DNA of 64,000 nucleotides from Fulvia fulva (taxonomy: Eukaryota; Ascomycota; Dothideomycetes; Mycosphaerellales; Mycosphaerellaceae), in contig NC_063023.1 in assembly GCF_020509005.1 (NCBI RefSeq), forward strand, positions 1,550,001 through 1,614,000. Direction: 5' to 3'. This document shows positions 20,889 to 31,170 of the stretch, one piece after another. A program made the position numbers and the translations under genes. Numbering within the stretch: position 1 is the stretch's first letter; the number at the start of each line of letters is the position of its first letter. The notes under the pieces were generated by a model. The model worked only from the letters and a program-made list of their open reading frames with translations, searched no databases and was not told where the DNA came from.

Positions 20889-22844
20889 TGCTACTGAAAA
20901 TGCGCCAGATATGCCTCTCAGCCAGGATCCAAACCTCGACACAACCCAAAGTCCGACATGAAGTTCAAGACACAGCTCTCGCGCCCTCGCGACATCTCGA
21001 GGGAACAGCAGCAGAGCAGATGTCGTCGGCACTCCTCCCACTCCCACTATCGAATGGCACGCAGACACGCCAGACTCTGGTTCCTGCAGATCACCTCCAA
21101 CGTCATGCTCATTACCCGAACGAATGATCGTCCTCCGCGTCTAGCGGATGCGAACCTTAATGACGCTTCCATATGGACCATACCAGCAACAACACCTGCG
21201 ATCGCTAGGGATATGTTTCGATATCGTCCTTTCGGATCGTTGTTGGGGGGAGTTGGATGGGGCGTGGAGCTCGCTTCGTCCTTCGGAGCTTGCCTGAGGT
21301 GGTACCTTAGAAGCCTTCCCCACCTGGCGCACAGTCCCACCTGGCGCACAGCTTAACCAAAGCCGACTGTTGTCCAGGTGACGCCAGTCAAGTTTTGATG
21401 CGGATTATCTAACCTTAGTGAGAGTGTGGTGTCAGGTGGGATCGTGCAGCACATGGGGAAGACTTCTACCTCACCACCAACACCTCTTCCGCTTCCTGCC
21501 TCAACACCAAGCCTCTGCGGAAGCACATACTTCCCAATGCCTGCACGAATCTCCAAGTCGATCTCGGAGCTGCATCATGTAACATACTTCGTGCACATGT
21601 ACAGCATCGCCACATCACGCCAGCTCGAAAGAATGCCGCATGTTGTGCATGATCAGATAATTCCCACCGAACCTTCATGTTCCTGACCTACAGCACCTGA
21701 GCACCGCCGTCCCTCAAAACGTCGCCACGCCGAAGGTATACAAGTATCTCGACTGCAATCTCCATCCGCGATAACAAAGGCATCACTTCGTCGCGACATT
21801 CAGGCAGGCCAAATAAGAACTCTCACCCACCGGAGCGCAACAGCACCCTCTCCTCTGCCCAGGGATATGCCCAACATCCGACTCCGTACTATGCCTCTCA
21901 AGATCCGACTCCGCGCCAAGAGGACATGTATTCGTTCTGTGTCCCACGTAACCTCGAGGATCTTCATGACCGCAGTCCTACCACCGCGACGAGGGAAGGC
22001 GTTGCTGATTCCCAGCCACGGTAAGGCCAGACTGCACTTCACAATTGCGGTGCGAATACCCGAGGCCAAACCTTCTCGGACCACGACCCGCTCTGCTGAC
22101 AGCCTGACTCGAAACTCACACACGGCTCGCAGGTCCTGAGTCGGGAGGACATGGCCGTGCCTGCTGCATGGGGGTGGCGTGATGTTGGACAGGCCAGACC
22201 ACGTGTTTACACTCCACCCGGTCGGAATCGACGAACGGGTCGGATAGAGCACCAGCAGGCGTGACAGATTCGGATCTGGAAGTATTGCGCTACTGCACAT
22301 GCTGGAGTGAAGGTGAGCTGAGGTGAGGTGAGCAGCCGATGGGCAAGAACTGGAACAGGACAACGGACTCTGACGTGAGGGTATCTCATTCTTCGTTTCG
22401 TTTCGCTTCGCTTGCAGACGTTCTATGTCCGCCTTCCACATCGTGTTCCATGCTATATGTACACAAATCTTTGAATCGAAAAAGCCTTCAAATCATCTGT
22501 CATCATCCTCATCAGATTGAGGCTCTCGGTCATTATAGGTAGACAGTAGCCCATCGTGGTGGCGTTGGCCACCTTTCCCTGATGTTGTTGCTCCGTCAAA
22601 ACGCCACAGATCTATTCTGCCACAAAAGGGCCAGAACCATAAACAGCACGCTAAGCACTGAAAACTCCCAAGTGCAGCTCGCCAGCCGCTGCTGATGATG
22701 GCGGCATTCTCTCGCCGGACCTTCCCATACGCCGGGCAAATGTATGGTCAAGCAAGAACTTTGTGTCGGTCCGTCCTAAAGTCGGGCAGAAACCAGGTAA
22801 AGATGCAGTGCATCGTAGTAATGCCGTCACTCAACTCATCACTA
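20889..22844. other. Intergenic stretch without a supported gene
   Basis: About 2 kb between the start of one gene and the end of the RGS gene. It contains a tandem 17-bp duplication (21318-21334 and 21335-21351, core CACCTGGCGCACAG) and a short GAGGTGAGGTGAG run near 22320. A 213-codon minus-strand frame at 21800-22441 looks like chance. Confidence 0.5.
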
Positions 22845-24068
22845 TCACAAGCTCCGCTGAGTTGAGTGGCTTGACACCGCGCTCGGAAGAGCGCCTTGGC
22901 TCTTCTTCTTCCCGACCTTCATCCCGCTCAGCCTCCCGAGCTTCTTCCACATGCCGGAATCACGCTTGGGACTTTGCACGTCGCTTCCAGGCGGACTCAT
23001 CGGCGGCGTCATTGGGCCTTCATTCGTAGGGCTGCTAGTACTTCCGCTATCGTCCGTTGTCATCCCAGCGCCACCAGATCCGGACCCGGATAGTGTGGCA
23101 TCGGGTCCTGTTGCGACCGTTTCGTCAATGGTCGAGGCGGACAGGGGTGCCGCCGGCGAAGAGGTCGATGGTGTCAGCCTCACACTAAAGCGCGACTTTT
23201 GTGGCGGAGCTGTGAGAGGTAGAGGGGCTGATTGTCGGTATCGCGAGGGCGATGAGTAGGAGTATGCGTGAGGCTCGACCGCTGTTTGTGGCGGCGGCGA
23301 GCTGCGTCCATATCTCGATCGTCGGCCATACATACTGTGGCGGTCGTCGTGTGTACGCGATGTGGTGGGAATGTTGTCGTCGGAAGTATCATATGCACCC
23401 ATCGGGCAGGAAGATGTTGTCGTTGGGTGGGCGGTCTGCGGGTAGACGCTGTTCAGGAATGGGACCAGCACTGACTCCTCCATGAGTTCGTAGATTTTGG
23501 CGACGGCAGGATCGAGCTTTTCAGGCGCAGGAGGTAGCTCGCCAGGCTTGAGGTTTATGATCGGATCTCGCACGTCAGAGGGCAGGTTGACCTCTCTCGA
23601 CCCATTGGGCTGTATGTAAGCCTCCACCAGCCGCTGCCATAGTGCTTGGACATACTCCCTGTCCTTCACCGGCGGCATTGCACCTTCTTGTGCCCGGGAT
23701 AGCATCTTCGCGTAATGTTTCTTGTATCGTCCGGCATCCATGGTGAACTCCAGTGTTTCTAAGCAGTGGTTATTTGACAGATAGGCCATGAAGGCCGCTA
23801 GTGTCCATGGCGGCGGCGATGTGTTGGCCAGTATTTCTCGTAAATTCGGGCGCCGTGGGCAGTGTGGCCCATGTGCCCCCACGGACGGTATTGCGACAGA
23901 CAATGGCCGCGAGGGCGCAAAGTCGTCTGCGGACATGGCGTCCTCCTCGTCGTCGGCGCTGTATATTTCGTCGCCAAACGCAGAAGGCGGTTTGAGAGAC
24001 GATGCCGTGCTGGCAGATGAAGTGGAGGAGTGGGTAAAGTCTGAGGAAGCGCGCTTCCGCACCACCAT
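22845..24068 (-). CDS. RGS-domain regulator of G-protein signalling
   Basis: RGS proteins speed up GTP hydrolysis by heterotrimeric G-alpha subunits at the plasma membrane. From the ATG at 24068 (MVVRKRASSDF) the single exon gives 407 residues; the frame is open up to an ATG at 24314, so a longer N-terminus is possible. The RGS domain begins with RPNLREILANTSPPPWTLAA and FMAYLSNNHCLETLEFTMD (about residues 67-110), continues with REYVQALWQRLVEAYIQ and ends with VAKIYELMEESVLVPFLNSV (about 215). Unlike animal RGS proteins it has linkers between the helical blocks. The C-terminal half is Ser/Pro/Thr-rich and ends with a basic MWKKLGRLSGMKVGKKKS segment. It resembles fungal RgsB-type proteins, but that subfamily call is not certain. 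Confidence 0.8.
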   Translation of the reverse strand: MVVRKRASSDFTHSSTSSASTASSLKPPSAFGDEIYSADDEEDAMSADDFAPSRPLSVAIPSVGAHGPHCPRRPNLREILANTSPPPWTLAAFMAYLSNNHCLETLEFTMDAGRYKKHYAKMLSRAQEGAMPPVKDREYVQALWQRLVEAYIQPNGSREVNLPSDVRDPIINLKPGELPPAPEKLDPAVAKIYELMEESVLVPFLNSVYPQTAHPTTTSSCPMGAYDTSDDNIPTTSRTHDDRHSMYGRRSRYGRSSPPPQTAVEPHAYSYSSPSRYRQSAPLPLTAPPQKSRFSVRLTPSTSSPAAPLSASTIDETVATGPDATLSGSGSGGAGMTTDDSGSTSSPTNEGPMTPPMSPPGSDVQSPKRDSGMWKKLGRLSGMKVGKKKSQGALPSAVSSHSTQRSL

Positions 24069-27000
24069 AACTCTGCGAAAGAAGCCCCTCCTCTTGGTTT
24101 CAGTGTAGGCTGGATAGCTCAGACACAGTTCTTGCCTTGACGGCCGCTGTATCGACGCCAGTTTGCAGTGTGAGACTGTGCAGTCTCGGGGGTGTTGCTG
24201 TGTGTCTCGCTGGTATGTACTGCTGGGACGCTGTCGTTGTCGTGTGCGCTGGGGCCGTTGGAGGGCAAGGTATGTGAAACTTGAAATGCAGGCACGCAGG
24301 GCCACTAGGTGCAATCGGAGGCGGTTTTGTTGATGAGTCGCACAGCAGCGGGAAGGTGCTATGTAGTACAGTGGTCGTGCTCTGCAGACGGCCGCTCTCT
24401 CGCTTTGCAGGACACAGTCTGGACGATGGTTGGCGCGTGCACCAGGCGAAACGAAGCGTTGCGGCAGGGCTCCTGGTTATGCGCACGCTGGGGGCCACGG
24501 ATCCTGGAGTCGTTGAGTGGGAGAGAGGCGCTGCGATTCCCGGCGGATGATTATGATTACGTTCTCGTGCTGCTGAATCGATCGTCGCTGTGATGTCGTC
24601 GGAGAGATGTCGAAATGGCAGTGGTCTGCAGGCAAAGTGCGTGTGTGGTCGGCGTGCTTCTGCGCACGGAATGTACTGTAGGCTGGTGCTTCTTCGGGGA
24701 CACTAGAGGCTAGAGCAGCACCGTTGCAGCGGATCTGACTGAGCGGCGATGGGCTGTCAGACTGCTGGAGGAGTCACGTCCAGTGTCAGGGATGTTCCGC
24801 AATGCTGAGGCTCATGCTCGTAGTAAGTCGTAGCTATCTCGCAGCATGTCCGAGGGTTCGATTCGTGCTACGCGCAGCTGCACTGATCCAGCAACCACTA
24901 CAAACACGGCACAGTGTACACCGCAGAGGTCGAAGGGGAGGAGGAGGACATCACCGCAGAGCAGCGCCGAGCCCGCCCTTCTGCAGTATTCCTTTGGCGT
25001 CGCACTAGCTGCCATCGAAGACACTAAGAACAAAGCCAGGCCACAAGCAGTTTAAAAGACCAGCATATGCACGCCAGCGTGGCCAGCAAGGACATCATCT
25101 GGTTACTTGCCGCTTCCACGAAAAGCCACGGCGCCCCACCACGCCGGCTGCTACTGGCCACAGCACACCTCAAGCTGTGCCTTCCCTGCGCTTCGCAAGC
25201 TACGACCCTTCCACACATTCCTTCTCGAACAATTTCTTGTCCTCTGCCTTACCGCTACGAGTCTCACCCTGCCCGCACATGCCCAGCCGCAATCAGCACC
25301 ACCCATCACACATCATGTCTCCCGGACGCGCCTCCGCCTTTGATCGGGCCGGGTTCCTTTGTCGGCCCAGCCGGTAAGCCGATTGCATGCAACCGCCTGA
25401 CATGTCGCATCGTCGATCGCCCGTCATCGGGTGCGGTCGAACGTCGACGAGACAGGTAGCGTGAGAAGAGGGGACAGAGCGACGAAGCCATGGCCCGTAG
25501 CTTCCCGCCGTCTTCCCAGCTAGCGTGCATTAGGACCAGCAACAAGCTCAAGCTTCCAAGTTGCATCCTGTTGCGCAACAAGGCTGCTTCTGCTGCTGTA
25601 GCACCGAATCACCATAGAAGCTTTGGAAGCATTCCTGTACGAGCCTCCTGACGTATCGCCCCAGATGTCATCACAACCCTCACAAACATTGGAGTGTGCA
25701 GATACCGCGCCGCCGGATCGGCTCTGTCTCAGGAATGCAAGAGGAATGTTCCAAAGCACGTGCAGCAGAAGCGATGACAACAAACAGAGATGTCGCATCC
25801 GCCAAACCCAACGCAACCCAGGCATCCAGTCCTCGAAACAGGCGAACAGGTTCCCGTCAGCTTAGGCTGCTTAGCACGCTCACACGGCACACGAAGTGGA
25901 TACCACCATCTCGCAAGATCTCACGCTGCTTACATCACCAACGCGCACTTTCTGTGGCACCGTCGCAGTTGACGTGCTCATGCATGCACAGAAGAGTTCT
26001 CGAAGCCTTCCCTTTCCGGCATTAGTAACACACCACGAAGAACTTCCACAATGCGTGACCACGCTAACAATTGAGACATCACCAAGGGCACGTAATGTCA
26101 ACAAGCATTTCTCGGTCTGAGAAGAAACATTGACCGAAAGACTTGCCCAAACCAGAAACTTGCCGAGAAGGTTACGCAGATCCGCTCACCGTGGTGTCCG
26201 GCGCGGACCAGTGATTCATTCTCCCGAAGCTACTGCAACTTCCAACGACCTTCCCGAAGAAGAAGAACTTCATCAAATTCTCTTCACCCAAGCATCGCAC
26301 GTGTGTGCATAGGGAAGAGATTTTCCGGCGGGCAGTTCACCGCCACTGTTGAGACCGGCTTGGCGTCCCGTGTTTCGATCTCGGAGCTTTTATCGGCAGC
26401 ATCCAGGTGCGCGAGGCACGTCAATAGATCAGGCGATAGTATGTTTCTTAGGCAAGAGTTCACTTTTGGTGTCGGGCCTCCCTCCGGCTGCGAGGCGAGC
26501 AAGGTCGATGCCATTGAGTAAAGTCAAAGCCCGGTTTAGACAAACTCTGCTATGCCCCATGCACCCGCGAAGACCAGTATTGTACCTCCATTGACTCAGT
26601 ATGTGACTCGTTCGTAACGCGGTCGCGGCACTGCAAGGGATAAACACTTCCGGGTGTTTTCTGTATAACTCTTGAATTGGATCGTGTTGAAGGAAGGTGG
26701 AGGTTGGAGCCTGAGCTCGAATCGAAGCTTCGTAGTCGTTGCGCTCGCGCTGTCTCTTCATCAATTTGCCTGTCATGTTCTTCGGTCCAACCGCTAGCCA
26801 ACAGCATTCCATACAAGCATGCCCAGCTCATACCCTCTTAACCTCTCAACCTGTTCACTCCGACCCTACGCTTCACTACATCCGCATAACAGATGCACTT
26901 CCTTGACGGACTGTCGTCTGATACTCTTATGTCTTATGGCGCCGCCTCTTATTCTCCAATCGTGAACACTTTTGGAGCTTTGCAATTCGCCAACGCCTCC

Positions 27001-27073
27001 GTTGTGCTCATTGACCCATAGCCTCCTAGCATTCCGCCTTTCGGCGTTCGTGTCCGAATGAGAAGCAGCAGCA

Positions 27074-27220
27074 GAAGAAGAAGAAGAAGAAGAAGAAGAA
27101 GAAGAAGAAGAAGAAGAAGAAGAAGAAGAAGAAGAAGAAGAAGAAGAAGAAGAAGAAGAAGAAGAAGAAGAAGAAGAAGAAGAAGAAGAAGAAGAAGAAG
27201 AAGAAGAAGAAGAAGAAGAA
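27074..27220 (+). repeat. GAA trinucleotide microsatellite, 49 perfect units
   Basis: 147 bp of uninterrupted GAA, preceded by three GCA units (about 27065-27073). All purines sit on one strand, a sequence type able to form triplex (H-) DNA. Its reverse complement reads as a run of leucines, which is why a spurious poly-Leu frame appears on the minus strand. Confidence 0.98.
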
Positions 27221-27371
27221 GCAAAAGCTGATCCAGACTCATGACTGTTGACAGTGAACGCTCGAGTGACGGCTTATGAACTTGTGCTACCTAGCGTAGT
27301 CCTTCGCCTATGGCACGTCCAAGCTGCCATCAATCAAAGACCAGAGCTGGTACCTGTAGCGATAGCTTCAT

Positions 27372-27731
27372 TCATCGAGCACTCCGCGGGAATAGGACAA
27401 GGGCCAGCCGCCAGCTTAGGATTGCAACACCGACGTAAGCGAAAACGGTCTTCATTGACTGTACCAACAACGAGTTGTGGGCCTCGACCGTCGCTAGAGA
27501 ACGACTCGCTAACCAGGCCATGTAAGTGCGTGCGACCAGATGTGCTCCATGGCGATAGGTGTAGAGGCATATGAGGACGAATGTAAACATTCGTCGGTGC
27601 AATGGTGCAAGCTCTCTGAGGTTTTCCGGAGAGTGACGAGAGTCAGGGCGTGGGCGGCGAGGAGCCAGATGCGGAGTAGGTTCCCGATGCCCTTCGTGGT
27701 CCTTCTCAGCGATGGGCGGTTTGGATGTCAT
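27372..27731 (-). CDS. Small hypothetical protein, possibly membrane-bound
   Basis: A 119-codon frame starting at ATG 27731. The first third is basic and Pro-rich; two hydrophobic stretches follow (MFTFVLICLY and FAYVGVAILSWRLALVLF). No family recognised and no splice pattern extends it. It may be chance. Confidence 0.25.
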   Translation of the reverse strand: MTSKPPIAEKDHEGHREPTPHLAPRRPRPDSRHSPENLRELAPLHRRMFTFVLICLYTYRHGAHLVARTYMAWLASRSLATVEAHNSLLVQSMKTVFAYVGVAILSWRLALVLFPRSAR

Positions 27732-28210
27732 AGCTGGCGAGCAATGGTGGGGGAAGATGAAGTGTGAAGTGACAGTCGTGATGATTGTTCGCGATCAGAC
27801 GAGCATGGTTCAATACGCAGGCACTAGTTCCTTCGTGACCAAGGTAGAGCTGAGTTACATAAACAGCTGTTCATCGACGAAAGTGATGACTGGTAAACAA
27901 GCCTCACGTCGAGGAAAGCTTGGCATTTCTTTGAGTTCCGCCCGCGATCCAATCATTGCCGTTGGGTATTAGACTTGGCGGCATCGGGCCGGGCGGTCGG
28001 CTTGTCTGCTTCAATAGCATATGGCATGTGCACCTGGGCCACTGACCCTGCATTGCAAACAGTTTGCTTCACTGGAACTGTGGGTGCACTCTGGCTAGAG
28101 GGACCATTGTATCTGAACGACCCGGAACGTACGCTGTGGTATGGCTCGTTCCAGTCGTGAAGCTTTTCTCGTTCGTGGGTATCTTCCTATCCGATATCAT
28201 CAACACGCGC

Positions 28211-30717
28211 TCAGTCCCACGCCGATCCCCACTCGTCGTCTTCTTCTTCCGCGGGAGCTGCTGCTGGTTTTGGGGCTGCTGGCTTTGGTGCTGTCTTCGT
28301 TGCGGTTGTGAGGGGTGCTGACTTTGTTGATGTTGCGCGAGGTTGACCTGGTCTTGTGGGTGGAGTGCTTGTCTTCTTCGCGAGGCCCTTCGGTAACGGC
28401 TTCTTGCTGCCGGCTTTGGCTTGTGCTTGAGCATTGAGCCAGCCTTCAAAGTCTGGTTCACCGCCGTCGTCATAAGAAGCGCTGGATGTGCTAGGCTTGG
28501 ATGAGTGTTGCGGTGACGATGCCGATTCGGCGCCCCATGTGGCGGCAAGTTCGGGGTCGTCATCAAGGTCGCCCCATCCGTCGCCAAAGTCTTCGTCTGG
28601 AATATCTTGCTCGATAGGCTGCACAGGAGCGACAGCATTGGTACGTAGCCCTGAAGACACTTTGGGCACCGATGATACCGAAGCCGAATGCGGGCCGGGA
28701 CTCGGTCTTGGAGACACTCCATTTGACGGTGTTGACGTGACAGGCAGCCCGCCAGTACCATTTGTTTGTATCTCTCCAGTGGCGGAACCTATTTTGTTGG
28801 TGAACGAGGATATTGCCCATCCCATCCATTGACTACTAGGCTGAGGCTGCGGTGTGCTGACTCTGGTACCACCCGCGGATGCTGTTTCTGGCGGCGGCAA
28901 CGCCGTGTCAGGGAGCGTCGCGCTGTATTTGCGTACTCTGTCGAGGTATATGTTGAGGGTCTTGTTCGCTTGTTCTCGTATCATCTTCTCTTTGTCCACT
29001 AACGATGGGCAGAGAGCCGGAAGCATTTTCGTGGCGCAGTCTTCTTCGCTAAACACGTCTGCTGTCGCTGCCAGGGCCATCAAAGCGGCGTTCCTCGCAT
29101 GTACAAATGGGTCGCGTAACGCACGCGAGAATGCTGCGCTCAGAACCTTAGCTCGGGAGCTGGCACCAAGATTGCGCGCGATTTTGCCAAGGCAGATGGT
29201 CGTGTTCGTCCGAATGCCGGGTTGCTCATCGTTGGCAGTCTTTGCAAGGTGGCGCAGCAGCTCTCCGTTGATCACACGGTCGGACAGCTTCGACACCACG
29301 ACGAGGACTGCCTTAACAGTCTGTTCTCTGATCACAGGAGCCAGGTCGCCAAACCCAGTCACCATCTGCGGGAAGATTTTGTCTGTCACAAGCTTCTGGC
29401 TCAAGTGATCGATCATTAGGGGCAAGTTGTCCAGTAAGCACACTCGCATTGCTCGGTCCGGACTCATGAACAGGCGTACCACAACCGGCGTGATCTGTGT
29501 ACCATACTCGTCCTCGGGCAGCGTCTGTGCTATTCGCATCACCAGCGAAAAGGCTTTTGGTCCAGCTCCACCAAATTCAACTGCTTTGAGTAATTCTGGC
29601 AATACTTTGACCTTGAAGAAGTCTTCTGGGAATTCTTTGGCCTCGACAATGGTTTCAAGCTCACTGGAAGTCATGTTAGTGCACCGTGGTGTTGTGATTG
29701 GTGCTGGCCTTACCTCAAGAACGCCTCTTTCTCATCGGGGCTTTTCAGGCCAATGTTGTCAATGCCGTCTGCGAGCTCGATGAGCGGCGTATCGAAGAAG
29801 CTGCCACTTCGGGTGCCTTGCTCCAGGAAATGTCCCACGCTAAGCCGCATCTTGGGCGCTGCGTGTGTCAGGCGCTTATAGCTGTTCTGCATGTTCAGTG
29901 GAATGTTCTTCGTTGACCCGATCTGGTCAGAAGCGGAGAAGCCCCCGTTGAACACTTCGGTCACCAGGATACCATAGTTGTAGGCATCAACCGCGTGTAT
30001 AGGACCTCCTCGCACACCACCCCAGCCATTCTTTGCAACTTCCGGAGGAGAGTATCGCCCTATATCTGGCAGCAGACTGCCCTGTGTGAAGATGACCGCA
30101 TCGTCCTCTTTCATGGAGCTGAGTATATCCAGCCCACCTAGCTTCCACTCTCCGCTCTCGCTCGTGAAGATGGAAGATGCCCGGATGTTGCCGTGTACTG
30201 AAGCTGCCTCGTCGTTGATGAACTTCAGAGTCTTCGCAACGTTGTGTAGTCCCCATTTCAGGCTCTCTTCTGCCAATGCTTTCCGTCTCGTGGACCAGTT
30301 CAAAGGTGTAATTCGTTCAGTGGCAATGTAGATCAGTGTGTCTGTCTAGCTTGGTGTTCGGTAAGCATGTACTCCTTCTCTGGCGGGGGGACGATGACGC
30401 ACCTCAATGGTGTCTAGCACTTTGACAATTCCAGGATGTCGCAACGTCTTGAACTTTCTCAGCGCATTTCTCGCTAGCGGTAATCGTGATCGGTTCGCGG
30501 CGATGTCGAAGGAGAAGATGCTGCATTTCGAGCCGTCTTCCTTGGGCTAGTCAGCGATGATGTATACGCGCGTGGAAGCAGCGCAGTCGCATACCCGTTT
30601 GGTGCCATTGTGCAGCGTCCAGATGGATTGGTCGACATCCACGCGATCTGCAAAGGAGTATCCGAATGCTGGACCACCTTTGGCGATGGAAGCAACAGCC
30701 GACTTGAGGAAGTCCAT
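28211..30717 (-). CDS. SCY1-like pseudokinase with HEAT repeats (CEX1/SCYL1 family)
   Basis: Four exons, 30717-30595, 30540-30403, 30345-29714 and 29663-28211, with introns of 53, 57 and 50 bp, give 781 residues. Yeast Cex1 and human SCYL1 act at the nuclear pore in tRNA export and in Golgi-ER traffic. The N-terminus MDFLKSAVASIAKGGPAFGY and WTLHNGTKREDGSKCSIF opens a degenerate kinase domain; the catalytic HRD is replaced (VHGNIRASSIF) and DFG is LGG, as expected for a pseudokinase. HEAT-like helices follow (VIREQTVKAVLVVVSKL, GIRTNTTICLGKIARNL, HARNAALMALAATADV). The tail is disordered and ends EEDDEWGSAWD, a typical acidic-Trp end of the family. Strong family match; which of the two roles applies is not known. 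Confidence 0.92.
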
Positions 30718-31170
30718 ATCTCAGGGTTGAAGGAGACGATGGCTATGGAACACGCTCCCGGCGCAGTGCAAATGTACAGGTGTGGTAGGTAGCAGGCAGG
30801 CTGTTCTCACCCAAAAGACAGCATTCCCCGCGGTTCAAAACGGCGGCGGCATCTCCGCTGCACCCCTGTCGGACAGAATGACAAGGATCGACCAGACCAT
30901 CACATCTTCATGTTCTGCTCTTTGTGATCAACACGACAACATGTCATAATTCAATTGCTGCATTGCCGGCGACACACTCGCCGTAGACTGCGCCGCACAT
31001 ACACATGCGCTCGCGTTGCCACGACCAAGGTGAGGAGCCTGCAGAACCGCCATTCCTCCCGCGTTTGTCCCTCAACCTGCAGGTGCAGTCACAATACTGT
31101 ACGCGCTGCCTCGGACCTGCCCAGCAGCGACATGTGCCTTCTCGACATACACTAATCCAACATCCACATC
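30718..31170. other. Divergent promoter region of the SCY1-like and PHD-finger genes
   Basis: 453 bp between two start codons pointing away from each other; it must hold both promoters. No known motif or open frame could be supported. Confidence 0.5.

Larger units (their letters stand above)
24315..28210. other. Long gene-poor stretch
   Basis: Nearly 3.9 kb with no gene I can support except a weak minus-strand frame at 27372-27731. It contains the GAA tract at 27074-27220. Frames at 25067-25459 (plus) and 26429-26831 (minus) are short and unlike known families. Confidence 0.5.

Noticed and set aside
21800..22441. 213-codon minus-strand frame
   Set aside because: Composition looks random (many Arg, Ser and Cys without pattern), no domain is visible and no splice structure fits.
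24846..24875. GGTTCGATTCG resembling a tRNA B box
   Set aside because: The flanking bases do not form a T-stem, and no A box, anticodon arm or acceptor stem could be built around it.
26429..26831. Minus-strand frames of 93 and 127 codons upstream of the GAA tract
   Set aside because: Two overlapping frames compete and neither has a domain or clear splice signals.
26949..27242. 97-codon minus-strand frame made almost only of leucine
   Set aside because: It is the reverse complement of the GAA microsatellite; there is no evidence that it is a gene.
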